Shown: positions 9,320 to 18,272, counted from the first letter of the stretch. The stretch: DNA of 64,000 bases from Novosphingobium sp. Leaf2 (GCF_001421325.1 NZ_LMJY01000007.1:1-64000); one strand, 5' to 3'. A program made the numbers and translations. The notes: generated from the sequence alone by a model not told the origin.

Positions 9320-10050
9320 TGGGCTGGATGGTGACCAATTCGCATACCGGGCGGGCACACTCTCGAACCCCCCGTAGGGCAATCCATCTCGCAAAGGCCG
9401 CACTCGCGCTTCTCACCGTAGCATCGCTGCCGGCCACCGGGCAGGCGAAGCCGGCCACGGTGGTCTGGCGCTTCGACAACTTGCGGCATATCGGCGGCAT
9501 GACACCGCGCATCGTTGGTGCGCCCGCCATCGTCAAGACGCCTATCGGCAAGGCCATGGCCTTCGACGGGGTGGACGACGCTGTCTATCTGGACCGTCAC
9601 CCATTGGCCGGGGCGGCGCACTTCACCGCCGAGGCTGTGTTCCGTCCTGACGGCGGCGCGTTCGCGCAGCGCTGGATGCACCTGGCTTCGGACGATCCCG
9701 GCGGGCAGACGCGGATGCTGTTCGAAATCCGCGTGCTCGGCAATTTCTGGTACCTGGACACCTTCGTGAAGGGGCCAGGCTATGCCCAGGCGCTGATCGA
9801 CCCCGCCAAGCTTCACCCGATCGGCCGCTGGTACCACGTGGCCCAGACCTATGATGGCACCACGTATCGCAGCTATGTCGACGGCGTGCTGGAAGGGGAG
9901 GCGAAGGTGGCGTTCACCCCGCAAGGGTCGGGCAAGACGTCAGTCGGGGTGCGCTATACCGGCGTGGACTTTTTCCATGGCGCGGTGCGGATGGCGCGCT
10001 TCGCCGCCGAAGCGCTGCCGCCATCGCAATTCCGCACATTGCGCAAGTAG
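9319..10050 (+). CDS. Secreted LamG-domain protein
   Basis: This protein of about 243 residues is nearly all one LamG-like jellyroll domain after a signal peptide (LALLTVASLPATGQA). Typical features are GKAMAFDGVDDAVYLD, FTAEAVFRP, the RWYHVAQTYDG strand and DGVLEGEAKV. The ATG overlaps the stop codon of the large LamG gene as TGATG, so translation is coupled and the two products are probably made together. A GTG at 9316 is an alternative start. LamG domains bind glycans or act as catalytic jellyrolls. No catalytic Glu pair of a GH16 type is obvious, so a binding or accessory role is favoured. Confidence 0.75.
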   Translation: MGWMVTNSHTGRAHSRTPRRAIHLAKAALALLTVASLPATGQAKPATVVWRFDNLRHIGGMTPRIVGAPAIVKTPIGKAMAFDGVDDAVYLDRHPLAGAAHFTAEAVFRPDGGAFAQRWMHLASDDPGGQTRMLFEIRVLGNFWYLDTFVKGPGYAQALIDPAKLHPIGRWYHVAQTYDGTTYRSYVDGVLEGEAKVAFTPQGSGKTSVGVRYTGVDFFHGAVRMARFAAEALPPSQFRTLRK

Positions 10051-10054
10051 CCGG

Positions 10055-11053
10055 TCAGCCAAGCCCTACCGTGCGTGCCCATGCCCGCCAGAGGTCCGGC
10101 CACGCCTCTACCGGCTTGCCGATCGCGCGGCGCAGGCCGAAGCCGTGGCCGCCATTGGCGAACAGATGCGTTTCGACCGGGACGCCCTGCGCCTTGAGCG
10201 CGGCGCGCAGCCGAACGGTGTTTTCGACGGGGACCACATCGTCATCCTCGGCATGGACGAGGAAATGCGGCGGTGCGTCCTTGGGCACCATGCGATCAGG
10301 CGAATGGGCCACCTCCAGCGCTGCTGTCGGCGATGGCCCCAGCAACAATTCGCGGGAGCCGGCGTGAGCAATGGCCGGGTCCATGCTCACCACCGGATAG
10401 ATGGGCGCGGCGCATAGCGGTTTGGCGGAAAGCCGGTCGGCTGCGTCCGCCGGCGCGTAGGCGTGGGCGGCAAAGCGAGCGCCCAGATCGGCGCACACGT
10501 GGCCGCCGGCGGAAAAACCCATCGCGGCAACGCGCTCGGGATCGATTGCAAAATCGCGCGCGCGATGGCGGATCAATCGCATGGCGCGTTGCGCGTCGGC
10601 CAATGGCGTGTCCGGCCCGCTGGACCAGCCTTCGCCGGGCAGGCGGTAGAACAGGACGAAGGCGGTAAATCCCCGGGCGGTGAGCCAGCGGGCGATTTCA
10701 TAGCCCTCCTTGTCAACGACGATGCGGGTGTAGCCGCCGCCCGGCGTGATCATCACTGCCGCGCCGTTGGGGCGATCAGGACGAAACACCACCAGGCGCG
10801 GCCGGGTGATGCCGGCCACTGCCCGGTCGGTGACCAGCGCGTCGGTAGAGCGTTCGTTGATTGTCTCGGTCAGCGGGGCCTTGAGCGTGGATGGCGGCCC
10901 CTTGGGCCACAAGTCGATCGTTTCGGTCGGCTGCGGCAGGCCCGGTGGCAGCCCCTGAGATGCAAGCGGAGGAGGCGTCTGTGCGTTCGCTTTTCCGACA
11001 AAGCCGGCCGCAGCAAGTGAACCTGCGATCACGGTCCTGCGATCGAACGCCAT
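10055..11053 (-). CDS. Secreted alpha/beta-hydrolase esterase (acetyl esterase-like)
   Basis: This protein of about 332 residues has a signal sequence (RRTVIAGSLAAAGFVGKANA, possibly Tat) and the prolyl-oligopeptidase-like esterase fold used by many acetyl-xylan and pectin deacetylases. Seen are VMITPGGGY (oxyanion loop), nucleophile serine in MGFSAGGH, the acid in HAEDDDVVP and the histidine in NGGHGFG. It probably removes acetyl or other acyl groups from glycan fragments in the periplasm. It follows the TonB receptor gene on the same strand after a strong hairpin, so it may be read at a lower level from the receptor promoter. The start at 11053 was chosen because it directly precedes the signal sequence. 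Confidence 0.8.
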   Translation of the reverse strand: MAFDRRTVIAGSLAAAGFVGKANAQTPPPLASQGLPPGLPQPTETIDLWPKGPPSTLKAPLTETINERSTDALVTDRAVAGITRPRLVVFRPDRPNGAAVMITPGGGYTRIVVDKEGYEIARWLTARGFTAFVLFYRLPGEGWSSGPDTPLADAQRAMRLIRHRARDFAIDPERVAAMGFSAGGHVCADLGARFAAHAYAPADAADRLSAKPLCAAPIYPVVSMDPAIAHAGSRELLLGPSPTAALEVAHSPDRMVPKDAPPHFLVHAEDDDVVPVENTVRLRAALKAQGVPVETHLFANGGHGFGLRRAIGKPVEAWPDLWRAWARTVGLG

Positions 11054-11074
11054 GCCGGGCTTCCCTTGAAGGTG

Positions 11075-11103
11075 GTCGTCCCGGGCGCCAAGCCCGGGAC
11101 GAC
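11075..11103 (-). terminator. Perfect 12-bp hairpin between TonB receptor and esterase genes
   Basis: GTCGTCCCGGGC (11075-11086) and GCCCGGGACGAC (11092-11103) form a perfect 12-bp stem with a 5-nt loop, 7 bp after the receptor stop codon. It lacks a T tract. Position and strength suggest partial termination or 3' mRNA stabilisation that sets the receptor-to-esterase ratio. Short CCCGGG palindromes also occur as dispersed intergenic repeats in many sphingomonads. Confidence 0.55.
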
Positions 11104-11109
11104 GCATTT

Positions 11110-14019
11110 TCAGATCTTCGCGCGTGCACCGAACAGGATGGTACGCCCGAAGTGGTTGTTCTCATAGTTGCGCTGCGCATAGATATCGTTCGTACGGTAG
11201 CGGTATTCATCGGTCAGGTTGTTGCCGTCGATCGACAGTTCCAGCCATTCCGTCGCCTTGTAACGGATCGCGGCATCGACGCTGGTGTAAGAACCATAGC
11301 CTTCGAAGATGTTGCCTGTGGCGCTCGTTGCATCGCTGAAAGGCCCACGATAGCTGACCGAGCCACGAATGCTAAACTTGCCGTCGTCGTAATACACGGT
11401 GGCATTCCACGCCTTCTTCGAGACGCCCAGCAGGGTGTTGGTGTAGATCGCCGACACGCCCGAAAGTCCGCAGGCGCCGGTCGTCGCGTTGCGCGTGCAG
11501 GCGGAGGTTGCCGGCCCGGTGATCTGGTAATCCGCGCTGCTTTTGATGAACGTGGCGTTGCCCTGGAAGCCGGTATGGCTGAGCAGGCCGGGCAGGAACG
11601 TGAAAGGCAATTGCAGCGCCACTTCCACGCCCTTGAGCGTTGCACCTTGGCCGTTAACCTGCGTTGACACCACGTATTCCTGGTTGGGGTCGTAGTTGAT
11701 GTAAGCGGGTGTGCTGGCACCGAGGACCGAACGGTCGAAGCCAAGCTGCGGCAATGTGGTGACATACGTGCCGGCGACCGGGAAGCTTTCGATCTTCTTG
11801 ACGAAGCCGGCCACCGAGAACAGCGCCTGCGGCGCGAAGTACCATTCGACCGAAACGTCGAAGTTGGTCGCACGGTAGGGCTGAAGGTCGGGGTTGCCGA
11901 AGTTGATGCGGTAGTTGAAGCCGTCCACCGAACCGCCGGGATTGAGGTTGGACAAGGCGGGCCGGGTGATGACCTTGGCGATCGCGCCCCGCACGATCAC
12001 GTCGCTATGCGGGTAGAACGCCAGGTTCATTGACGGCAGCCAGTCGTCATACGTCCGCCCGACGGTCTGTGCGATGCCCGCGGTGTAGCCGGTCGATTTC
12101 TGATTGGTGTGGGCATAGCGCATGCCCGCGTTGCCGGCATACTCCAGCCCGAAGATCTGGCCCTTCACATCGAACTGAACGTAGCCACCCGAGGTGGTTT
12201 CCTGCACCTGGCGGTTGTTGCCCAGGTCTTCGATGGCGGTACGGTCATACAGATTGGTATAGTCCGCGGCATTCTTGATGTTGCCCACCAGCCAGGAACT
12301 GGTGGTGCCGTCCGGCTGTCCGGCGTCGCCCAGATTTACCAGGTCCGAAATGCCCGACGTGACGGGAAGGCCATAGATGCTCGACGAGCAGGTCACGGTG
12401 CCGAGGATCAGATCGCGCGTGCCGTTCGCACCGCAAGCCGCAGTGTCGCGCTGGAACAGCTGGGTACGGAAGTTGTAGCGCCGCCACACCGCGCCGGCTT
12501 TTATGGTGAAGCCTTTGGTCACATCCCATTCGGTGCGCAGCTGCGCGGTCTTGAAGCGGTTCTTGACATAGGAGGGACGGTCGCGAATTTCGGCGAGCTG
12601 GAAGTTCGCCGGATTCGTCACATCCAGCCCATAGCTGAGTACGGGCGACTTCATGTCCGAATAATCGTAGCTGAAGCCGTTGGCGTTGCGATTGTCGTAA
12701 GCGATCGTGGTCTCAACCGGAATTTCCGCATTCGACTGTGAGAAACCGCCAAGCGCGGTAAAGCGGAAGGTATCAGTAACGTCCTGGTCCCACGTCGCGC
12801 CGATCTGGTAGAATTCTGTCTGAGACTTGCGCAAGTAACTTTCGGTACGGACATAGGCATTGTTCAGCGTGGCGCTGATCATGTTGCCCTTGTCGTCGTA
12901 GACTGGGTTGACGACGTTGAAGCGGCGCTCGTTCGAACGGGCGAGCACTTCGAGCCACTGTTCGGCGCGATCTTCCTTGAACTTGGAATACAGTCCGTCG
13001 AGCGAAATCTTCGTGCGGTCGCTGGGCTCGAACTGGATCGAGCCGGTAAGGCCCAGGCGCTTGCGGTCATGCTCGATAACGCCGTAGCGCGGAATACGCG
13101 GGTGGAATGCAAGGCTGGCCGCGTCACACGCCGCCGAAGGGCGATAGTTACCACCCGAACTGACCGGCGTGCCGCCTGTGGCTCCGGCGTTCGAGTAGAA
13201 GCACGGCGTGCCATTGACGGAATTGAAGTAGGCTTGCGACCACCGCACCGAGTTGTTGCCGGTTTCCAGCGTATCGGTGTGCGAATACGCAGCCGAAAGG
13301 TTTACGCCGAACGTGCCGGCATCGTTGCGCCAAGACAGCAGGCCGGCCGCGCGCGGGCCGACGTTCTTCGACAGGTCGTTGTACGAACCCTGCACATTGA
13401 GCACGGCGGTAAGCCCGGCTTTGCCGGCAAGGGGGTTGCCCGTGTTGAGATCGACGACCGCACCCAGCGAGCCTTCGTCGAGGCTTGCTTCGGCGGTCTT
13501 GTGGACGACGAGGCTGCTGAACAGTTCCGAGGCGAAAACATTGAAGTCAAACGCGCGGTCGCGGTTCGCCGAAGCGCCGTCGGAACTGGTTGCAATTGTT
13601 TCCAGCCCGTTGACGCGGACACGCGTGAACTGGGCGCCAAGTCCGCGAACAGTGATCGCGCGGCCTTCGCCGCCGTCTTTCTGAATCGAGATACCGGGAA
13701 TGCGCTGCAGCGATTCGGCCAGGTTCTGGTCGGGAAATTTTGCCATGTCTTCAGCAACGACGGCATCAACTGCCGAAATCGATTCACGCTTTACGTTGAG
13801 CGCGGCCTGCAATGACTGGCGATAGCCGGTAACGACGATGTCCTGGGCCACGTTTTCGTCGACTGCGGCCGCTTCGGTATTGGCTTGGGCTGCTGCATCG
13901 GTTGCAGTGCCGGTGGTTCCCGTGGCGTCCTGAGCTAGTGCCGCGTGCGGCAACGCGAGAGCGCTGCCGGCGAACAAGGCGGCCTTTAAAAGCGAAATTC
14001 CAGACGTACCCTGGCGCAT
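11110..14019 (-). CDS. TonB-dependent receptor (Caulobacter/sphingomonad type)
   Basis: This outer-membrane receptor of about 969 residues probably imports oligosaccharides. It has a signal peptide (LFAGSALALPHAALAQ), a TonB box-like DIVVTGYR, a plug domain (KFPDQNLAESLQRIPGISI, GEGRAITVRGLG, VRVNGLE) and a long beta-barrel. The SAVDAVVAEDMAKFPDQN signature is typical of the large TIGR01782-like family in carbohydrate loci of Caulobacter and sphingomonads. The start at 14019 follows GAGGGG by about 10 nt; an upstream GTG exists. A LacI-type operator (14055-14068) lies 36 bp upstream, so the receptor should respond to the same inducer as the catabolic genes. Confidence 0.92.
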   Translation of the reverse strand: MRQGTSGISLLKAALFAGSALALPHAALAQDATGTTGTATDAAAQANTEAAAVDENVAQDIVVTGYRQSLQAALNVKRESISAVDAVVAEDMAKFPDQNLAESLQRIPGISIQKDGGEGRAITVRGLGAQFTRVRVNGLETIATSSDGASANRDRAFDFNVFASELFSSLVVHKTAEASLDEGSLGAVVDLNTGNPLAGKAGLTAVLNVQGSYNDLSKNVGPRAAGLLSWRNDAGTFGVNLSAAYSHTDTLETGNNSVRWSQAYFNSVNGTPCFYSNAGATGGTPVSSGGNYRPSAACDAASLAFHPRIPRYGVIEHDRKRLGLTGSIQFEPSDRTKISLDGLYSKFKEDRAEQWLEVLARSNERRFNVVNPVYDDKGNMISATLNNAYVRTESYLRKSQTEFYQIGATWDQDVTDTFRFTALGGFSQSNAEIPVETTIAYDNRNANGFSYDYSDMKSPVLSYGLDVTNPANFQLAEIRDRPSYVKNRFKTAQLRTEWDVTKGFTIKAGAVWRRYNFRTQLFQRDTAACGANGTRDLILGTVTCSSSIYGLPVTSGISDLVNLGDAGQPDGTTSSWLVGNIKNAADYTNLYDRTAIEDLGNNRQVQETTSGGYVQFDVKGQIFGLEYAGNAGMRYAHTNQKSTGYTAGIAQTVGRTYDDWLPSMNLAFYPHSDVIVRGAIAKVITRPALSNLNPGGSVDGFNYRINFGNPDLQPYRATNFDVSVEWYFAPQALFSVAGFVKKIESFPVAGTYVTTLPQLGFDRSVLGASTPAYINYDPNQEYVVSTQVNGQGATLKGVEVALQLPFTFLPGLLSHTGFQGNATFIKSSADYQITGPATSACTRNATTGACGLSGVSAIYTNTLLGVSKKAWNATVYYDDGKFSIRGSVSYRGPFSDATSATGNIFEGYGSYTSVDAAIRYKATEWLELSIDGNNLTDEYRYRTNDIYAQRNYENNHFGRTILFGARAKI

Positions 14020-14054
14020 GACTAAACATCCCCTCACGACCCCGTCGGGTCAAT

Positions 14055-14068
14055 TGATACCGGTGTCA
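14055..14068 (+). promoter_or_regulatory. LacI-type operator, copy 2 (TGATACCGGTGTCA)
   Basis: Identical over 14 bp to copy 1 (5386-5399). It lies 36 bp before the start of the TonB receptor gene. The region 14020-14356 between the divergent receptor and cupin genes holds this site and copy 3; I see no other gene in it. Confidence 0.8.
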
Positions 14069-14189
14069 GAAAGAGACGTGGTCAAGCCTGCGTCTGTTTT
14101 CCGGCACCTCTACTCCCGCCCCCTCAAGGAGCATGGCAGGCGATCAACAAATCGCCCTACCGGTTCGAAAGTTCATCCTTGCGAGCTTA

Positions 14190-14203
14190 GGTAACCGGTG
14201 TCA
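14190..14203 (+). promoter_or_regulatory. LacI-type operator, copy 3 (GGTAACCGGTGTCA)
   Basis: Shares the ACCGGTGTCA half with copies 1 and 2 and is identical to copy 4 upstream of kduI, with TAGGTAACCGGTGTCA in common. It lies about 150 bp before the cupin gene, on the other side of the intergenic region from copy 2. Confidence 0.72.
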
Positions 14204-14356
14204 TCATTTTGTGCCGCAGGGCGACCGTGCTGTCAAGAACCTGAACGAAGGGAAATCGAAAATGATGAGAGGGAGAGATATGATCCAAATTACCGCAGTG
14301 TTTCAAAGACATCGCAACATGATTTCGGCCATACTGAGAAATGAGGGCATGGAAAT

Positions 14357-14740
14357 ATGATCGGCGCGGCGTTGCTGCTCGCTTTGGCGCCGCCGATGGC
14401 GGTCGTAGATGAACGTCACACCGTGCGCGAGGAAGCGCCTCCGCACGGTGCCATCGGGATGAGTACTGCCTATCGGATTTCGGATGCGGTCCCGGGCCCA
14501 CGCGCGATGGAGTTCCGCCGCCGCGTGCTGCACAAGGGCGCGGCAATCGGCAGCCATCCTATTGCCCACGATGAGGTGTATTACGTGCTGGCGGGGGAGG
14601 GGGAGGTCGTGTCGGACGGCCAGCGCGCGATGCTCAAGCCGGGCATGACGGCCTACCTCTACGATGGCGCCGTGGTGGGCATCTGGCAACGCGGCGAGAA
14701 ACCGCTATCGCTGATCATCGCGTATCCCAATCCTCGCTAG
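14357..14740 (+). CDS. Small exported cupin protein
   Basis: This 127-residue single-domain cupin starts with a short hydrophobic leader (MIGAALLLALAPPMAV), so it is probably periplasmic. The metal-site pattern is visible as GSHPIAHDEVYYVLAGEGEV, with the second motif PGMTAYLYDGAVVGI. In pectin-utilising bacteria a small cupin (KdgF) helps convert unsaturated uronate to the linear keto form used by KduI. That protein is usually cytoplasmic, so equivalence here is only a hypothesis. The gene has its own LacI-type operator upstream and is divergent from the TonB receptor. Confidence 0.7.
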   Translation: MIGAALLLALAPPMAVVDERHTVREEAPPHGAIGMSTAYRISDAVPGPRAMEFRRRVLHKGAAIGSHPIAHDEVYYVLAGEGEVVSDGQRAMLKPGMTAYLYDGAVVGIWQRGEKPLSLIIAYPNPR

Positions 14741-14768
14741 GCGCGTTATCGGTGCCGTGGAGGCTCAG

Positions 14769-16328
14769 TTATGTCCCCGGCTGGACATAGGGCGCGACTG
14801 ACCACAGTTCGCGTTGCCAGCGGCGTGGATCGTTTGCCACACGCGTGGTGTCATCGAAGACCATGGTGGCGCGGTCGGGCAGGCGATAGGGCGACCATTG
14901 CGTCAGCCCCGGCCGACCGGTTTTTGCAAGGCCGGTGAAAGCGCGCATCATGGCTGAGCTCAACGTGCGCGCGCCGGCATCGGTGCCCGAATAGCTGCCC
15001 GGCGCATCGATTGTGCCGAACACGTAGGGAATGTCATCGGTATGCGCGGCGCCGCGCAGTGGATCACGCGGAGAGGATCGGTCGAGTTGATACACCCAGG
15101 TGTTCTGCGCGCCGGCTGCGGCACGGGCATCCGCTTCGATCACCTGTCCGGGCCAAGACCGTCCGGCGGTGGTTGCCGCGTAATAGACCTGCTCTGGCGT
15201 CCAGTCCGGCGCCTGGCGACGGTATTGCGCAACGATCCAGGCGGTGTCGATGTCGATCTTCACTTCCGGGGCGATTCGGGCAGCCAGGTTGTCCCAAGTG
15301 AGGCCGCGCAACTTCGGGCCGCGCGGATCGAGGAAAGCGCGGGTCTCATCGCGGACATTGCCCAGGATCATCGGCACGTGCAGCGATTGCGGTGCCGCGT
15401 CAGGCCAGAACGGGTGGCGCGGCAAGTTGGTCATGTCGAGCACCGGGCCGAAGTAGACCCCGCCTCCCATGATGGGATCGATGGCATCTAGCGCGCCCAT
15501 CAGCCGCGCGACCGGCATTGTGCGCAGGCCGTCGACATCATCGGGCGCCAGTTTCAGCCGCGCCATCAGGGCCTGGGTGCGCGCCCAGGCGTGAGCGGGT
15601 CCACTCGCCTGGACCTGCTGACCGCTCATCGTCGCGGCGGCGTGGAACAGGCCGTCTGCGGCGGGCATCGCCATCAGCGTCGCGATCTTGGCGCCGCCGC
15701 CGGACTGGCCGAACACCATCACCCGTGTCGGGTCACCGCCGAACTGCGCGATGTGGTCGCGCACCCACTGCAGCGCCGTGATGAGGTCAAGCTGGCCGAG
15801 ATTGCCGCTATCGGCATAGCGGGCGCCGAAAGGCTTGAGCCAGGCATAGCCAAGCGCGTTGAGGCGGTGGTTGACGGTGACGACCACCACGTCGCCATCC
15901 GCCGCCAGCCGTGCGCCGTGTGTCAGGGGATCGGTGACCGAGCCGGTGGTGTAGGCCCCGCCGTGGAAATAGACCATCACCGCCCGTTTCGCGCGCATGT
16001 CCGCGTCGGGTGTCCACACGTTGAGGAACAGGCAGTCTTCCGACTGCGCCTCGTCCGCCAGGGCGCGCTGGGGGCAGACGGGCGCGAAGGTCTCCGCCTT
16101 GAAGGCGGGGCCGTCCCATGGCTCGGGAACAGCACGCGCGAATCGGTCTGCGCGGGCGTAGCGGATGCCCTTGAAGGCCTGCACGCCCTGATCGATCGTG
16201 CCGGTGTAACGGCCGACACGAGGCGACCTCGGCGCGCGGGCGAGGGTGGGGGTCGATGCGATGGCCGCTAGCGAGACGGCGGATCGCACCACGGCGCGCC
16301 GGGTGATTTTCGGGCCGGTGTCGTTCAT
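14769..16328 (-). CDS. Secreted type-B carboxylesterase
   Basis: A 519-residue enzyme of the esterase/lipase type-B family with a twin-arginine-like leader (ITRRAVVRSAVSLAAIASTP). Visible are the family signature SEDCLFLNVWTP, oxyanion HGG in YFHGGAY, nucleophile serine in FGQSGGG and the histidine in GAAHTDDIPYVFG. The elbow GQSGGG differs from the common GESAGG. It probably cleaves ester substituents (methyl, acetyl or feruloyl) from the glycan, but the substrate is not shown by the sequence. It is the last gene of the kduI-kduD-kdgK unit, 24 bp after kdgK, so it should share the operator at 19156. Confidence 0.88.
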   Translation of the reverse strand: MNDTGPKITRRAVVRSAVSLAAIASTPTLARAPRSPRVGRYTGTIDQGVQAFKGIRYARADRFARAVPEPWDGPAFKAETFAPVCPQRALADEAQSEDCLFLNVWTPDADMRAKRAVMVYFHGGAYTTGSVTDPLTHGARLAADGDVVVVTVNHRLNALGYAWLKPFGARYADSGNLGQLDLITALQWVRDHIAQFGGDPTRVMVFGQSGGGAKIATLMAMPAADGLFHAAATMSGQQVQASGPAHAWARTQALMARLKLAPDDVDGLRTMPVARLMGALDAIDPIMGGGVYFGPVLDMTNLPRHPFWPDAAPQSLHVPMILGNVRDETRAFLDPRGPKLRGLTWDNLAARIAPEVKIDIDTAWIVAQYRRQAPDWTPEQVYYAATTAGRSWPGQVIEADARAAAGAQNTWVYQLDRSSPRDPLRGAAHTDDIPYVFGTIDAPGSYSGTDAGARTLSSAMMRAFTGLAKTGRPGLTQWSPYRLPDRATMVFDDTTRVANDPRRWQRELWSVAPYVQPGT

Positions 16329-16352
16329 CCTGCTTTCCCCGCGATTGAATCC

Positions 16353-17378
16353 TTATCGCCGCACATCACCGCCGCTGGCCGAGAACGCTTCCAACTCCTG
16401 CAGGGAGACCAGGCACATGTCGCCGGGGATGGTATGCTTGAGCACGGTGCAGGCCAGCCCCGCTTGCGCGATGGCGACGATGTCGGCCCCTTCAAGCCAC
16501 CTGTGCAGCACACCGGCGGCGAATGCGTCACCGGTGCCGATGCGATCGACGATGCCGGTCACGTCCACCTCGGCGGCCTGGTGTGCACTCGCGCGCGCGT
16601 CGATTCGCGCGGCGATGCGGTGATGGCCGGCGTTAACGATATGGCGGGCGGTGGAGGCGATCAGTTGCAGCTTCGGAAATGCTTCGAAAGCGGCCAGCGC
16701 AGCCTCGCGCCGGCGATCCGCTCCGTCACCGGAGAAGGGCCGGCCCAAAAGCAGCGAGATGTCGCGATGGTTGCCGATCATTACCGTGGCGGACTGCATC
16801 AGTTCGGTGAGAATGGCGCGCGGATCGCTGTCCCAAGCATCCCACAGTAAGGCGCGGTAGTTGCCGTCGAAACATATGGGCACGCCGGCGCTGATCGCCT
16901 CGGCGACGGCGGCTTGCGCAAGCGCGACGCCCCCGGGCCCCAACGCCGGCGTGATGCCCGACAGATGAAGCAGTCGGGCTCCCTCAAGAGCGGAGGCGAA
17001 ATCGAAATCGCCCTTGGAGGAAAGGGCGAAGACACTGCCCGCGCGATCGTACGTGATCGACGAAGGCCGCAGCCCCGCTCCGCTCTCGAGGAAATAGAGA
17101 CCCATGCGGCCACTGGCGCGGCTGACATGGGTGGTATCGATGCCCGCTGCGTTCAACGCCGCGCGAGCCTTGTCACCCAATGGGCTGGACGGCAGTAGCG
17201 TAAGCATCTTCACGTCGTGGCCTAGCGAGGAAAGGCCGGCCGCCACATTCGCTTCGGCGCCGCCCACGGCCATGTCCAGCGCGTCGGATTGCACGGTCAG
17301 GCGATATCCAGGCGTGGCGAAGCGCAGCAGAACTTCGCCGAACGTCACTATATGGCCGGCTTGACCGGGGCCGCTCAT
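16353..17378 (-). CDS. kdgK: 2-keto-3-deoxygluconate kinase
   Basis: A 341-residue PfkB-family sugar kinase. The N-terminal ribokinase motif is GGAEANVAAGLSSLG and the C-terminal ATP/anion-hole motif is DRIGTGDAFAAG with the catalytic aspartate. Phosphorylation of KDG gives KDPG, which is split by KDPG aldolase (eda, not in this window). Only 1 nt separates its ATG from the kduD stop codon, and the pathway order of the operon supports KdgK over a general fructokinase. Confidence 0.9.
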   Translation of the reverse strand: MSGPGQAGHIVTFGEVLLRFATPGYRLTVQSDALDMAVGGAEANVAAGLSSLGHDVKMLTLLPSSPLGDKARAALNAAGIDTTHVSRASGRMGLYFLESGAGLRPSSITYDRAGSVFALSSKGDFDFASALEGARLLHLSGITPALGPGGVALAQAAVAEAISAGVPICFDGNYRALLWDAWDSDPRAILTELMQSATVMIGNHRDISLLLGRPFSGDGADRRREAALAAFEAFPKLQLIASTARHIVNAGHHRIAARIDARASAHQAAEVDVTGIVDRIGTGDAFAAGVLHRWLEGADIVAIAQAGLACTVLKHTIPGDMCLVSLQELEAFSASGGDVRR

Positions 17379-17379
17379 G

Positions 17380-18135
17380 TCAACGCGCCAGCCAGCCGCC
17401 GTCGACCGCCAGGACCTGACCGGTCACGTAATCGGAAGCTGGGGAGGCAAGGAAAACGGCCGCGCCGGCAATATCCTCAGGTCGGCCCCAGCGCCCGGTG
17501 GGGATGCGTTCGAGGATCTGGCGGTTGCGCGTTTCGTCCGCGGACAGCGCGGCGGTGTTGTTGGTGGCGATGTAGCCTGGTGCGATAGCGTTGACCTGCA
17601 CGCCCTTGGGCGCCAGTTCGTTGGCCATGGCCTTCGTCACGCCGCCGACACCGGACTTCGCGGCGGCATAGCTAGGTACGCGGATGCCGCCCTGGAAGGT
17701 GAGAAGCGATGCAATATTGACGATCTTGCCGTTCTGGCGCTCGACCATGCCCTTGGCCGCTGCCTGGCTAAGGAAGAACAAGGTCTTGAGATTGGTGTCC
17801 ATCACTGCGTCCCAGTCCTCCTCAGAGAACTGCAGCAGGTCGTCGCGGCGGATGATGCCGGCGTTGTTGACCAGGATGTCCACTTTGCCAAGGCCCGCGA
17901 CGGCTTCGTCGATCACGCGCTGGACGGGCTCGATGCTGGACAGATCGGCCTTGATGTTGACCGCGTTGCGGCCGGTTGCAGCGATCAGGTCGAGCGTTTC
18001 GGCAGGCTGGGAGCGGCCAGCCACGGCAACATCGGCGCCGGCCTGCGCAAGAGCGACGGCGATAGCCTGCCCGATGCCGGTATTAGCGCCGGTAACGAGG
18101 GCGGCTTTACCGCTGAGGTCGAAGGAAATTGCCAT
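17380..18135 (-). CDS. kduD: 2-deoxy-D-gluconate 3-dehydrogenase / DKII reductase (SDR)
   Basis: A 251-residue classical SDR with TGANTGIGQ (nucleotide binding), NNAG, catalytic serine in NIASLLTF and the YxxxK motif in SYAAAKSG. KduD reduces 2,5-diketo-3-deoxygluconate, the product of KduI, to KDG. The closeness of kduI and kdgK and the FDLSGKAALVTGANTGIGQ start pattern fit KduD well. The start at 18135 was preferred over 18144 because it places the Rossmann strand at the usual distance. Confidence 0.9.
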   Translation of the reverse strand: MAISFDLSGKAALVTGANTGIGQAIAVALAQAGADVAVAGRSQPAETLDLIAATGRNAVNIKADLSSIEPVQRVIDEAVAGLGKVDILVNNAGIIRRDDLLQFSEEDWDAVMDTNLKTLFFLSQAAAKGMVERQNGKIVNIASLLTFQGGIRVPSYAAAKSGVGGVTKAMANELAPKGVQVNAIAPGYIATNNTAALSADETRNRQILERIPTGRWGRPEDIAGAAVFLASPASDYVTGQVLAVDGGWLAR

Positions 18136-18202
18136 AAAACCCATCTCGTCAGTGTGAACGCGGCAAGCCAACCAGAGCGGTTGCTCAGGACGCCCTCGAT
18201 TT

Positions 18203-18230
18203 GCGCCTCTGCACGCCTCTGCACGCCTCA
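18203..18230. repeat. Short tandem repeat in the kduI-kduD gap
   Basis: Nearly three copies of a 10-bp unit (GCACGCCTCT at 18211-18220, GCACGCCTCA at 18221-18230, and a partial GCGCCTCT before them) in the 137-bp gap between kduI and kduD. No function can be assigned. Confidence 0.5.
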
Positions 18231-18272
18231 GCATGACAAGGCGGCAAGAGCGGAAGTAGAGTGAAGCCTAGC

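Noticed and set aside
16313..16324. GGCCGGTGTCGT near the start of the carboxylesterase gene, similar to an operator half-site
   Set aside because: It lies within the coding sequence, only one half matches, and the gene is already covered by the kduI operon operator.
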